Origin: Myotis daubentonii
Taxonomy: Eukaryota; Chordata; Mammalia; Chiroptera; Vespertilionidae
Direction: 5' to 3'
Length of the DNA: 64,000 bases
Assembly (NCBI RefSeq): GCF_963259705.1
Contig: NC_081851.1
Span: 10,390,145-10,454,144, forward strand
Both the position numbers and the translations under genes were made by a program. Positions 47,776 through 59,201 of the stretch are shown piece after piece (position 1 is the stretch's first letter; each line of letters starts with the position of its first letter). The notes under the pieces were generated by a model. The model made no database searches. It saw nothing but the letters and a program-made list of their open reading frames with translations, and was not told the origin of the DNA.

Positions 47776-49478
47776 CTGCGAAAATAAAGACAGGTTCTCA
47801 CATGTTGCTGTTTAGTCTTTCAGACACGCCTGACCCCAGGGACCACTGTTACTGATGAGCATTGCTTTAATATCAACTTCCTGAAACACAGTATTAGAAG
47901 TGAACATAACAAACACAGCCTTGGTAACGGGAAGCACAAAGAGCCTCGAAACCCCTTTCTTATTTTACAAACATCATTGGTGCTTGTCTGGCGGAGGCAT
48001 CCCACCGAGATGGCCCCTCGGACGCTCTGTGAGCTCGGGCGCACTCCGGCGAGGCCTGCTTACCGTGGTGCCCTTAGAGCTGGATGAGGCCGCCCCACCC
48101 TCGCTTCCCGGGGCCGCTCACCGACAAACAAGCAGAGGAAGGCACAAACAAGGCGCCTGGTCAAAGCCGCAGGCCTGTTAGTGGCACATTCCTGATGTCC
48201 TAGGACACATTTTCTTTCCTTAAGGTACTAACAAGCCTGAGCTGTGACGCCATCGCCAGCTAAGAGCCTTTCTGCACAATTCCCTGCGGCCCACACGGCA
48301 GCTGGCTGGAGGCTGAGCAGCAACTTGGTGAGTTCACCTTGGACACATTAGTGTCATCAGTCCTCCGACATTTATTCAATGCCCTCGGGACGCCTGGCTT
48401 GGCTCTAGAGATCATAAATACTGAGATCATAAATGACTTCCTGCTCTCAAGGAACCAAGCAATTACGAAAGGCGTGCTCAGAATGGTTAACCGGCTGAGG
48501 GGTGTGAAGGTTCCACCAGGGCACCACCTGGCCGGGTTTCCTGCAGGTGGTCCCCAGATACGAAGGGACAGGTGAGATCACCCCGGCAGAGAGAATGGCA
48601 GGAATGAAGGCCATACATGTGGACAGCGTGTCACCCTGGGGGGTGCCACACGTCCTGGCGAGCTGTGACGGGCCGAAGAGGTGAGACGGAATCTTCCAGG
48701 CACCGACCTCTCCCGGGAGCCAATGACACTTTCAAGGGGGACAGGCTGGCTCCTGCTCCGGGGAGACCGCTCCTCCCACGGAGGGGTCTCCAAAGGGAGG
48801 GGAGGTGGGGGGCTGTTGCAGACTGAATTGTGCCCCCCAATTCATACGTTGGAGCCCTAATTCCTAATGTGATGGTGTTTGGAGGTGGGGCCTGTGGCAG
48901 GTGCTAAGGTCAGACGAGGCCATGGTGGGCACCCAGGACGGGAGTAGGGCCGTCAGAAGAGGGAGAGGCCAGAGCTGCTCTGCTGCGAGAGGACACAGGG
49001 AGCGCCAGGGAGTCCGCACCAGGCGGGCACTCTGCCGGCCACGCTTCTTAACTCCCAGCCCCTGTAACGTGAGAAACCAGCGCTGCTGTCTAACCGAGGG
49101 GGCATCTGCTAGGGCAGCCCGAGCTGAGTGACAGGGACAAGATGTGGCGCTCCGAGGGGCTGGGGTGCACGCCTGGCTCTTCCATTGACAGACTGCTCTG
49201 TGCCTCAGCTTCCCCCCCTGTGAACGGAGGTAACAGCAGCACTGCATTCAAACGCTGTGACGAGGAAGTGAGGTCATGATGACAAGTGCGGAAAAGCGCC
49301 GGGCGCACAACGTGCACCTGCCTTCCTGACCATCGTCTCGGAAAGGGAGAAAGCATGCTCCGCACAGGCCCCTCCTAGCGGAACGCAGACGGACGCTGCA
49401 GAGAAAACACTGACAGAATATTCCCCAGGCAAAATGCACGCCACACAACACCCGCGTCCGGAGGCGCCCGGCTCTCAC
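47776..49478 (-). other. TGFBRAP1: TGFBRAP1 last intron
   Basis: GT donor at 49478-49477 and AG acceptor before 47775. It includes an L2-like remnant (about 48345-48460), an old interspersed repeat beginning GACTGAATTGTGCCCCCCAA at about 48820 (family not assigned), and a MIR (about 49185-49320, TGTGCCTCAGCTTCC). Confidence 0.8.
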
Positions 49479-49939
49479 CTGGTCGTGCTTGTAGATCAGG
49501 TTCTCCGACGTGGCCAGGCCGAGCGCCACCTGCGCGGTCCTCCTGGTGTGGGTGCTGTCCCGCACGGCGCCCGTCAGGAACGGGCAGAGCAGCTGCACCG
49601 ACCAGGTGCCCGGCAGCAGCTGCAGAACCTGGGCGGCGTCAAACTCCGCGGCGTGGCGGTTCAGGAGGTCCACGGCGGCCACAGCCAGCTCCGCGGGGGC
49701 GGAGGCGGAGGCGGGGGCTGGAGGGCTGGGGCCCGGGCCCAGGTACAGGGCCAGCAGCGTGTGGAAGAGCCGCCGTCGGTAGGCGGGCTCCCTGCCCGCG
49801 GAGCGCCAGGCACAGTAGTCCTCGGCCGCAGGGAAGTCCCCCAGCTCGAGCGCCAGGGTGCGCAGGGCCTGCTCGTGCTCCTCCAGCTTCCCGTGCAGGA
49901 TGGCCCTCTCCATGGGCAGGCCGGCGCCCCGCACTCTCT
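49479..49939 (-). CDS. TGFBRAP1: TGFBRAP1 penultimate coding exon
   Basis: A 461-nt exon with acceptor GCCCACAG and donor CAG|GTGAGA. It enters with two bases that complete a Glu codon and leaves in phase 0. It encodes about 153 residues, from RVRGAGLPMERAILHGKLEE to SENLIYKHDQ, in the alpha-solenoid (clathrin-heavy-chain-repeat-like, Vps39_1) region. TGFBRAP1 is the Vps3 equivalent of CORVET on early endosomes, and was first described as a TGF-beta receptor/SMAD4-associated protein. A low-complexity insert rich in Ala, Pro and Ser before ELAVAAVDLL is about nine residues longer than in human (from memory); it comes from a GGCGGAGGCGG-type repeat at 49690-49740. Confidence 0.96.
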
Positions 49940-50373
49940 CTGTGGGCAGAACCAGGGTCAGAACAGGGCGAGGCCAAGCTGGCGCCTGGCCGCTCCTGCG
50001 CCCCGCCCAGACCATGTGAGCGGCGTCCGTGTCCACTCTTTGCACCTGGTGTCACAACGCCAAAGACACGTGCTACCTCTCGAAGGACAGGCAGGTCGCA
50101 GAATACAGCTTTGCTCAGAGTTTAGAGACTGAACGGAACACATGCCCTGGTCTCAGAAGGCCCGGGAGACCTGCGTGCCAGCCTGGGGCCTCCAACCAGC
50201 CCACAGCACCCCCTGTCCAGTGAGCGCCTCTTGACTAACGCAGAAAAGCATCACAGATAACGTCACCTCTCGCCATACAGTTGGCCAAACCCCTTTATTC
50301 TAATTTGAACTCTATTCCATGCAAAGGCATATGGGTTCACATTGCTAAAATCCATGTCTACATCAGCCTAGAT

Positions 50374-50603
50374 CAGTGGTCGGCAAACTGCGGCTCGCGA
50401 GCCACATGTGGCTCTTTGGCCCCTTGAGTGTGGCTCTCCCACAAAATACCGGCTCTTCCACAAAATACCGACTTCTGCGCATGGGCCACAAAGTTTCAAT
50501 CGCACTGTACGTGCGCGCCCGCACGTGGTATTTTGTGGAAGAGCCACACTCAAGGGGCCAAAGAGCCGCATGTGGCTCGCAAGCCGCGGTTTGCCAACCA
50601 CGG
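50374..50603. mobile_element. Palindromic nhAT MITE
   Basis: The left arm CAGTGGTCGGCAAACTGCGG is mirrored by the right arm ending CCGCGGTTTGCCAACCACGG. The inner GGCTCTTTGGCCCCTTGAGTG is also repeated in reverse complement. The flanking octamers are GCCTAGAT (50366-50373) and GCCTAAAG (50604-50611), a slightly diverged 8-bp hAT duplication. No coding capacity. Confidence 0.88.
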
Positions 50604-50611
50604 GCCTAAAG

Positions 50612-51205
50612 CAAGCATGTCAAACTTGTAGCCCATGGGCCGCATGTGGCCCAGCCAATATAACGGTACATAAGAAAAGTTTTAGTAAAAAACTCGTAAC
50701 TTAATTTTTACAATATCCTGTTACACATAATTATTAATAACGAACTACAACGTTCGCTAATGACTGATTGCTATAATCGTGTTGCATTCATTTCCCTTAC
50801 GCACCTTATGCACAGGCGCACCATTTCTCTCCACTAACACTAGCAGCGAATATTTTAGCAGCTGATTGCCACATCATTAGTCTTGTACTGACTTGTTTGG
50901 TGTGCACAACAGGAAATATTTCGCTTTCGGAGAACAAGAAAAATAGGTTTATTTGCGTTACGCTTATTAATTCGTGCAGTTATTCAGTTTGGTAAGTTAA
51001 TGTGCAAGAAAAAATATTAATTTTTATTAAAATGTTCTATTATTTTGTTAATGATACTCATTTATTTCAGCCCTTTGTATTCAGCATGTCTCTATCGAAA
51101 TAAACCTACGTTTCTATGAAAATTGAAGCTTTTGTCTTTTGTGGCCCACATACACTTAAGCCTTGTTTATTTGGCCCGTGTTAGCCTTTGAGTTTGACAT
51201 GCTCG
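50612..51205. mobile_element. hAT element with TGTCAAACT ends
   Basis: The ends CAAGCATGTCAAACTTG and GAGTTTGACATGCTCG are inverted repeats. The flanking octamers are GCCTAAAG (50604-50611) and GCCTAAGG (51206-51213). The 594-bp interior is AT-rich, with no intact transposase frame. Confidence 0.85.
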
Positions 51206-53055
51206 GCCTAAGGATTTTCCTGTTTGTCTCACAATGTAAATGTCCAGGTGATAAGTAGACGGCACCAGCAGAGGAACACAGGGGCCAGCTGCCCCTGGTG
51301 GCCTCGTCTCCTCAGTGACGTCCCTTTGCTGCCCGCTCCCCTGCCAGCCAGGATGATAACGTAAGGTCTCTCCCACTGGGCAGGGGTGTTCCGAGGACCA
51401 CCTCTCCAGGGACCAAGGATTATTCCAATTACAGGCCTTTTGCATTTGAAGTTTGGCCACATCCAGGCCTAACGCACAAGACAGACACCACCAGTCCTGT
51501 AGCAAAGGGCTGGCTCATCCACAGGCCACTGACGGCACCAGACACAGGCTGCACAGGCACCAGCTGTCCTCACAGACCCTGAACACATCACTCCTAAGTG
51601 GACGCCACCCGTAAGGGACGGGAGAGGCACAAAGACGGTGACGAAAAGGTCTGGCAGCGACCTACACCTTCACGTCTGCCGTCTCATTCATGCTTGACTC
51701 TCCCCCCATGGGTGGGCTTGGCAGGAACTACTATGCCACGTGCCCCAGTGACACCCCTGGTCACCTGACTCCCAGGGGGCAGTGGTCGTCTGAGTGGCAG
51801 TGCTGTTCCAGTCTTGGGGACACCCACTTCCTGCAAGCTCCCAGGCTTACCTTCTGACTGCCAGAACAGGGCCGCCTCGGGGCGGCTCCCCGGCCCAACA
51901 CCCGAGGCCTGGCCTGCTACTCCCTGGGCCCCACGCGGAGCTTCCACGGCCTCACCTGACCCTCGGTTACGAGGACAGGAACCCAGCCACACCACTCTCC
52001 ACCCTCTGTGCCTGTCTGACACTACGCATGCTGCACAAAGGTGGCTGGATAAGAACACCCATCGACAAACTGCGAGTAGCATGAAGTTGTTATGAAGGGA
52101 TCTGTACAGCATAAAGTAGGACATAAGTCAGGGGGCAGTGAAAATGCTCAACCACGATCGCACGGGCACTGACCAATCATAACGGGCGGTGGCTGTGGGC
52201 GACCGGCTGAACGTCAAGTGCGGGCTGGGGCCAGTGTTGGCCTCTGCGCCTGCTCGGAACGCCTGTTGTGGGGTTGGCAAGCTGGACCCCTGGGCACCTG
52301 CTCTGAGCTTCACATTCCTCTGCTATAAAGGTCAGCAAATAAGCGTCACACTGCGTGCTGAGCGTTGTGACCTTGCCTGGGATACACATAGTCAGTCCCC
52401 AGTGTTGGCAGATTCTGTATGTGCCTCCTCGCCAGCATCTATTTGTAACTCCAAAAGCAATACTTGTGGTGCTTCTGAGGCATCTGTGGCCTCGCCCGCG
52501 TGGCCAAACGGGTGAGCCAGCGACAGGTGAAGCAAAGCGACGCTCGGCTCTCACTGGGCACACGTGTGCTTATCACGGTCCACTCAGCTCCCGGTGCAGC
52601 ACTGCTGTGCTCCTGTAGGTGGTTTCAGCATTTAAAACGGCCCAAGCTCAGGGCTGGACGCGGCTACGCTGGCAGCACAGGAAGGCTGGTGCCTCCCAGG
52701 AGCGGTGCGTCCGCTGAGCCTCGGGGAGGCTGACTCAGCGCTGCTGCTGTGAGACAGTGTTCACGAATCAGCTGATGTTACATGAGGGTCTTTACACAGA
52801 GGCATCAAACACGCTCTGCATGGACCGGCCGAGGGAGAGCTGGGGATCAGAGTGCGCAGGGACCTGGCCCGGTCTCCCGAGCGCAGCAGGGTCCTCACTA
52901 GTTGTCTGTGGAGACTACAGCCCCCCTCCAGCGGGGCTGGCTTTGTGCCTGAAAGGCTCAAGGGATCGCCCACGAACCCCAGGAGCGATGCCGAAGCCTT
53001 GCCCTGCTCCCGCCACCCGCAGGGTTACCGTGGAGCGACCAGGAGCTCGCCTCAC

Positions 53056-53215
53056 CCATCAGGAAGTGGACTCGGTACAAGTCGGACTTCTGCAGCAGGC
53101 GTCGCAGCTTCGCCTGGGTCTCCGTCACCTCGGCCTCCGAGCCGCTGGCGCCGGGCGTCCGCTGCAGCACCGCGTCCAGGTAGAGGAGGGCCAAGCGCGT
53201 GTGGTACTCTTCCCT
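53056..53215 (-). CDS. TGFBRAP1: TGFBRAP1 internal coding exon (third from end)
   Basis: A 160-nt exon with acceptor TTTCCTGCAG, donor ATGG|GTGAGG and a 53-codon frame from REEYHTRLALLYLD to KSDLYRVHFLM plus the first base of a Glu codon. It is part of the alpha-solenoid. The stretch TETQAKLRRLLQKSDLYRVH is identical to human from memory, while the AVLQRTPGASGSEAEV segment varies. Confidence 0.95.
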
Positions 53216-53383
53216 CTGCAGGAAACGGGCCAAGCACACGCGAGTTCGCGAGGGGGAGACTGGGTGCCCGGCCCGCAGTGCCGAGGGGACCTGGTGGATT
53301 CGCAAGGACAATGCACAACACGCTGGCTGGTCAAAACCCTCTCAGAAACCACAACGCAGAGAAGGCGAATTTAAAATCCACGG

Positions 53384-53584
53384 GGCCCTGGCTGGTCTGG
53401 CTAGGTGGGTAGAGCCTCGGCCTGCAGACTGAAACATCCCAGGTTGGGTTCCAGTCGGGGGCACATGCCTGGGTTGCGGACTCGATCCCCAGTGGGTGAC
53501 GTGCAGGAGGCAGCCGATCAGTGATTCTCTCTCATCATTGATATTTCTATCTCTCTCTCCCTCTTCCTTCCTCTCTGAAATCAA

Positions 53585-53615
<31 letters not shown>

Positions 53616-53628
53616 AGATAGATAGATA
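53384..53628 (+). mobile_element. Ves SINE in TGFBRAP1 intron
   Basis: Head GGCCCTGGCTGGTCTGGCTA, B box GGTTGGGTTCC, body CTCATCATTGATATTTC, and a long AAATAAAT tail ending in a GATA run. It is inserted antisense to the host gene. Confidence 0.92.
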
Positions 53629-53978
53629 ACTTACAGGGAAACTATAAAAGGGCTACTTCTCATTTTGAGAAGGGCCACAGGATGTAGATATTCTCCAAAG
53701 AGGTACAGCTTCCCTCATTTCCTTTAAGAAAATCAACAAGGAAGGAGTAGAGAAGGAAAGTACGAGCAGGGTGGACATGAGATGAGGGTAAGAAGCTACT
53801 TACTCCTCCCGCCTCTTTCACAACCGCCAGCTCCCGCCGACCACCAGCAGCACAGCTGGGCAGCCAGGGCACAAAAACGCTACACGAGGACCACCTGCCA
53901 CCAAGTCTTAGTGTGGAATCCCGTCGCTTAGAGCGGGATGCTGCCACCGGCACACCTGATCCACTTCGCGGGGCTCAC

Positions 53979-54122
53979 CTGCAGGTTCCTGTCCATAACC
54001 AGGTGTTCCAGGTAGCGCACGAGGGCGTTGGGGTATTTCTTAAGGCGAGTGAGCACATCGTCTGGATTGAAACCGTCCTGCTGCTCCTCCAAAGGCCTCT
54101 TGGTGAAAACCTGAACTCCAAC
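53979..54122 (-). CDS. TGFBRAP1: TGFBRAP1 internal coding exon (fourth from end)
   Basis: A 144-nt, phase 0-0 exon with acceptor CCCCTCAG and donor CAG|GTGAGC. It encodes 48 residues from VGVQVFTKRP to LVMDRNLQ, including the conserved FNPDDV and KKYPNALVRYLEHLV of the Vps39_1-type solenoid region. Both flanking joins keep the frame. Confidence 0.96.
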
Positions 54123-55640
54123 CTGAGGGGGGAGCGCGCCTGAGTGCCTGCTGTGCACAGGCCCCGTCTCACCGTGTCCCGAGCACCACAGTCTGCACTC
54201 TGGGTGAAGCCACGGGCTCCGGGAGCCGTGCACAGGCAGCTCGCAGACGGAGCAGAGGCTGCTGGCCCGGCCCTCCTCACGGCCTGGCCATTCCCTTCAA
54301 AGGGCCAGAAGTTAAAGAACGAAACATTTATTGGAAACAACCCATAAAGCAAAACTGTGATATTAAGGTCATCCCAAACCAGGACGGTCACTGGCTGACT
54401 AGGAAGGGGAAGGGTCTGAAGTGCTGCCCACCCAGCGGCCGGTTCTCCTGACGCTGACACCGCTTATGGAGCACCCAGTGTCCCGGCCGCCTCTGGCCTG
54501 TCTCCCAGGGCCCACGGTGCAATTCCGTGCTCTGAGGACGTGCTGACGGCCCGCAGGGAAGCAAACCCAGCCTGCCCTCCCCTGGGCACTGTGTGCACTC
54601 ACGCACACGCTCGCAGCCACAAAGCCCGTCAGCGGAACAGCGCAGCGCGGCTCTGCCAACTGCAGCGCCTCGGGGACGTTCAGAGCTCGCGGCGCCCGGG
54701 CTCCCATCCTGAGGCGCCCACTGGGGGCCGTCTCCTTGTTTAAAAGAGGTGACACATGTGAGGGACCGGTGCAGGGTCAGGAGCACCCAGTGCCCGAGCG
54801 CCGTGACCACCTCGTAGCAGCGGGAGAGTCCCCACTGCAGCGGCACCAGGCTGTCAGCGGCGTGAGCAGGTGGGTGCGTGGTGCTGCGTGTACCGGCGCA
54901 GAGTACAGAGGGCGGGAAACGTACACGGGGCACACGGCCGACTCCAGTTACGACAGCACCAGGGAGGACACGGGCGACCCGCATTTCAGAAGGGCACCTG
55001 TGGCCAAGGCCCTGCATCCGAAAGCTACCGCTGTGTCTCCAGAGGGAGCGAGGCCGCGCAGGCCTTCTCAGCGGCGAGAACTGAACGCTTCCCCAGGCGT
55101 CTCGGGCCTGTCCTCGGGATGCTGGCCCTGCCCCGAGCACGCTGTCCCCTCTGGGGCCCCAGTGCTCTCTCACTGACCACGGACATCCTTGATCAGCCTC
55201 TGAGATGGGCCAGTCCTGCTCACGGCTGCCCTCCTTCCTCCAGACCCACGACCCCACATCACGGCGGTGGGAGCAGAGACAGGGTAGCGGTGCGCTTGGC
55301 GTGGCCCAGGCTGGGCACCCAGCCTGCAGCAGCCATCGGATCCTGCTCCCGTCCACGGACCACACGGCCGCCAGCCTCAGTTAGGTGGGGTTTTGCAGAA
55401 GATGCTAAGAATGGGGCTGGCTATGCTGCCGCGTCTCTAGCGTGGCCCCAGACAGGGCGCTGAACGGCGCGTCTCCAAAAGCACTGAAACGCTGGGATGC
55501 CAGGTGCGCAGGGGCTTGTAAAGGGGAGCAAAGGACGTGGGCACCGCTCAGAGCGCAGCTTGCTTACCCACCCGAATCAAGGCTTTGTCTGTTTTTACCA
55601 CCCCAGCCCCACCCCCCGAATGCATTTACGAAGCACAAAC
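54123..55640 (-). other. TGFBRAP1: TGFBRAP1 intron
   Basis: Unusually GC- and CpG-rich for an intron (many CGC and CGG clusters at 54400-55450), which produces long spurious ORFs on both strands, such as the minus-strand 325-codon frame at 54388-55365. No transposon or embedded gene recognised. Confidence 0.7.
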
Positions 55641-55784
55641 CTCCTCACTTTTCTGCAAGGCCCAGTCGGCGTGCTTCCACACCAGCGCGTGGTCCGGGCT
55701 GTGGGTGAGGAAGTCCACCACATAGTCGTACAGGTCTGTGCGCGTGGGGTCGTCAATCTCCCCGTTCACGATGTTCACCCACAA
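55641..55784 (-). CDS. TGFBRAP1: TGFBRAP1 internal coding exon (fifth from end)
   Basis: A 144-nt, phase 0-0 exon with acceptor CTCCTGCCAG and donor GAG|GTTTGT (a weaker donor). It encodes 48 residues from LWVNIVNGEIDDPTRTDLYD to WALQKSEE. The DLYDYVVDFLT core matches TGFBRAP1; the segment THSPDHALVWKHAD is more diverged from the human sequence I recall. Confidence 0.95.
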
Positions 55785-56685
55785 CTGGCAGGAGCAAGGA
55801 GAAGAAACAAAAGCTTACGAACCTGCTAGAAGCGGCTGAGAAAGGGCACACGCTTACTTTTTTGGCCTTTTAATACTTAAAAGCAGGCGGACAAATTTTA
55901 AGTGCTTAAGTCAAATTTAACTTTTTCTCAGAGAAATAAAGAAATGTAGAAGACATGGCTCAGGCAATCAAGAACACCTGTCCTATTCCCCCCTCTTTAG
56001 TGACATCAGTGACACAGGTCACACATGCGCTGTGTGGGAGAGGTGGGTGTGTCCAGCAAGTTTCTGCACAAAAACAACGCGGTCACTGGCAGCTCAGCAC
56101 CGAAGTCACCCAGGACCGCTGGCCAGGCTGTCTCCACCTTCTCCATTCCAGGAATTCCTCACCTAAAGTCTTTTTCCTACTGTGATAGACACTGTCCTTT
56201 CAAACGCTCTGATTCTGTCCCCCAGTGTCCGACAGCCTTTGCACAAGGCCTCGGGACGGGCTGTAAGAGAGGCCTCTGCCATTTCTTGCAGAACTTCCTG
56301 CCGTGAAGTGAAGCTTGCCGTTGAGCCCAGCAGGGGCGGCGTCAGGGCAGAGGGGCCGTTGCCCGCCCGCCGCGGCACTGCCCGCTGCCCGAGGTGCCTC
56401 CGCGCTGCACTGCGGGCCACACCACCAGCCAGAAGCCCCAGACACGGGCAGGCAGCAGCGGCTGAGTCCGACGATGGACGCACCAACATATTTGATGGCA
56501 CCAGTTTCTTCAACACTGAGTTCCCTAAACCAAATACTCTGATCACACACACACTAAAATGTGTCACTTTAAAAACATAGTAGTTGTCTGTCATATAGTG
56601 AGATTTTTTCATATCATTTCAATTTTGTAAATCTCTATATATACCTCTGCTAATATTATTACATGTATATCAAGCTATAATTCTT

Positions 56686-56904
56686 TTTTTAAAATATATT
56701 TTATTGATTTTTTTACAGAAAGGAAGGGAGAGGGATAGAGAGTTAGAAACATCGATGAGAGAGAAACATCGATCAGCTGCCTCTTGCACACTCCCTACTG
56801 GGGATGTGCCCACAACCACAGTACATGCCCTTGACCGGAATTGAACCTGGGACCCTTCAGTCCGCAGGCCGACGCTCTAGCCACTGAGCCAAACCGATTA
56901 GGGC
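56686..56904 (-). mobile_element. Ves SINE, reverse orientation
   Basis: Minus-strand head GCCCTAATCGGTTTGGCTCA with the TAGAGCGTCGGCC subfamily signature. Target duplication AAGCTATAATTCTT / AAGCTATGATTCTT at 56672-56685 and 56905-56918. Confidence 0.93.
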
Positions 56905-57179
56905 AAGCTATGATTCTTATGTAATTATGTGATGCAAAAAATAAAAATTTATCTTTGACACTCAAATCTACTCTCAGCCATGGGGTGCCTGCTGGCGGGA
57001 ACCATTTTTCTCTCTCAGCCTGTTCTGCAACGATGTTGCCACAATAGTTTAAGCAAATGTGAGTGTGCCTTTGCCAAAGTCAGGGAGCTGCCTCAGCTTG
57101 CTGAGTGGTGCTGGTGGTCGTGGCTGCTCACAAAGCACAGAAAAGGCCCACGAGGAGACTGTGACACAAAGCAACCCAC

Positions 57180-58130
57180 GGGCCTGGGACCGGTGCAGCC
57201 TCTGTGGAAGACAGTACGGAGGCCCTCAAAAAACTAAACATGGAACTCCCACTGACCCATGACCCCACTTCTAGGAATACACCCCAAGAAACCAGACACA
57301 CCAATCAGAACAGGTGCACCCCTCTGTTCATAGCAGCACAATTCACCATAGCTAAGATTTAAAAACAGCCTAAGTGCCCATCAGCAGACAAATGGATTAG
57401 AAAACTGTGGTACATCTACACAATGGGATACTATGCTTCTGTAAAAAGGAAGGAACTCCTACCATTTCCAACGGCATGGATGGAGCTGGAGAGCATTAAG
57501 CTAAGTGAAATAAGCCAGTCAGACAAAGATAAGTATCACATGATCTCACTCATTTGTGGAATGTAATGAACAACATAAACTGATGAACAAAAACAGATCC
57601 AGAGACACAGAAGCATTAAACAGCCATCAAACCTTAGAGCAGCGGTTCTCAACCTGTGGGTCACGACCTCTTTGGTGGTCGAATGACCCTTTCATAGGGG
57701 TCGCCTAAGACCATCCTGCATATCAGATATTTACATTACGATTCATAACAGTAGCAACATTATAGTTATGAAGTAGCAACGAAAATAATAATTTTATGGT
57801 TGGGTCACAACATGAGGAACTGTATTTAAAGGGCCAGAAGGTTGAGAACCACTGCCTTAGAGGGAAGGCGGGGGGGGGGGGGGGCAGAGGGTAAGAGACC
57901 AACCAAAGAACTTGCATGCATATAAGCATAACCAATGGACACAGATAATAGGGGGATGAAGGCCTGGGCTGGGGGGATAGGGATAGGCTGGGAGAGGTCA
58001 ATGGGGGGAAAAGGGCACGTATGTAATACTTTCAACACTAAAAAATTTTTTAAAAGTATATGGATTGTCTAACCACTATGCTGTACACCTGAAACTAATA
58101 CAAAACAATATTAAATGTAAACTATAATTG
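57180..58130 (+). mobile_element. L1 3'-end fragment carrying a SPIN insertion
   Basis: Homologous to the other L1 3' ends here (GTGCAGCCTCTGTGGAAGAC, ATAAGCCAGTCAGACAAAG, GATCTCACTCATTTGTGGAA) and ends in 3' UTR sequence (CTGTACACCTGAAACTAATA) with an A-rich tail at 58130. It is interrupted by SPIN at 57640. Confidence 0.88.
57640..57854. mobile_element. SPIN-type hAT element inside L1
   Basis: Ends CAGCGGTTCTCAACCTGTGG and AGGTTGAGAACCACTG, with exact 8-bp target duplication CCTTAGAG at 57632-57639 and 57855-57862. It has the same internally deleted form as the copy at 845, in the opposite orientation. Confidence 0.92.
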
Positions 58131-58359
58131 GAAAAAAAAAAAAAGACTTTCCTTTCAATAAAAACCACAGCAATCCCAGTGGATGGCAACTACCACAGGG
58201 GAACGGTCTCCCAAGAGTGTGAGAGCGGTCAGTCAGATGCTGCCAGATGCAAGACTAACACTTGGTCACTTGATTCAGGCTCCGCATCCGGCCAGTTCTG
58301 GTTCCACCCCCAGCTCTACCGCTGGTCAGTAGTTTGAACCTGCATTGACCGTCTTCAGT

Positions 58360-58567
58360 TTTGTGTGTTTTTAAATATTTTTGCAATTTCAGAGAGAAGG
58401 AAGGGGAACAGAGAAATAGAAACATCAACGATGAAAGAGAATCATTCATCAGCTGCCTCCTGACACCCCACACTGGGGATGGAGCCGGCAACCTGGGCAT
58501 GTACCCCAACTGGGAAGCCAAACATGACCGCCCAGTCCTTAGGTCGACGCCCTACCACTGGCCGGCA
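58360..58567 (-). mobile_element. Ves SINE, diverged, reverse orientation
   Basis: Minus-strand head GCCGGCCAGTGGTAGGGCGT, a TCGTTGATGTTTCTATT body and a degenerate tail. A diverged CAGTTTTGT direct repeat is visible on both sides. Confidence 0.82.
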
Positions 58568-59011
58568 ACCAGTTTTAGTTTTGTCACAGATGACACGGGG
58601 ATCGTAATTTACCAGCTCTCTGGCAATCGTCACTGTCATAAACAGTCATTAATATAAATTCGCTAACAGTAGCAGGGAATTACAAAACAAACTGTTATTC
58701 CCAGTGTTAATTTTCTAATAAGGCAGTGACGGCAAATGTCTGAGGCCTCAATAAGAAAGCATATTTTTATTTCTTAAGATTTCAAAAAACTCAGCCTTCA
58801 TAATGTTCTTATGAAGAGATGTAAAGACAAAGGAAACATTCTTGGCCCGCATTCTCAAGACATTCACTCTCTAAAAACAGTAGTCATCTTGTTGTTTAAA
58901 AAAGCTTGTAGATCAGGCAAAAGTGCTCTCTCTCAACTTGTGATGACTTTTAAGCAACACTAAGGCACACGGACTGGTTTCCCAATAATGCCAACGTGCT
59001 TTTGAACTAAC

Positions 59012-59069
59012 CTGAACTGCAGCCGCGTCCTGGTTATTATGGTGGTAGAGCAGTCCCAGTGCAAAATAC
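59012..59069 (-). CDS. TGFBRAP1: TGFBRAP1 internal coding exon (58 nt)
   Basis: The small exon begins after GTTCTTGCAG with the third base of an Arg codon. It encodes YFALGLLYHHNNQDAAAVQ and ends CAG|GTTAGT in phase 0. It is nearly identical to human from memory and links the two solenoid halves. It is easily missed, but the frame of both neighbours requires it. Confidence 0.95.
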
Positions 59070-59201
59070 CTGCAAGAACACAACGTGGTGAGTGCCCCTC
59101 CCACCTTCTGTGGGGGCACCCGCACAGTGACACCCGACCCTGCCTTCTCCCCGACTCAGAGTTCAGCAACAACAAGGTTCTCATTTCTGCTTATTTACTT
59201 A

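Larger units (their letters stand above)
49940..53055 (-). other. TGFBRAP1: TGFBRAP1 intron with two adjacent hAT elements
   Basis: Bounded by GTGAGG donor (from 53055) and CCCACAG acceptor (before 49939). The hAT elements are listed separately. The rest (51214-53055) has no recognised gene; several ORFs there overlap on both strands. Confidence 0.85.
55785..59011 (-). other. TGFBRAP1: TGFBRAP1 intron with Ves, L1 and SPIN insertions
   Basis: Bounded by donor CAG|GTTAGT at 59011 and the acceptor before 55784. Besides the listed transposons, 55785-56680 and 58570-59010 show nothing recognisable. Confidence 0.85.

Noticed and set aside
54388..55365. 325-codon minus-strand ORF in a TGFBRAP1 intron
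   Set aside because: It lies wholly between two exons joined in phase, in CpG-rich sequence, with competing ORFs on the other strand and no recognisable domain.
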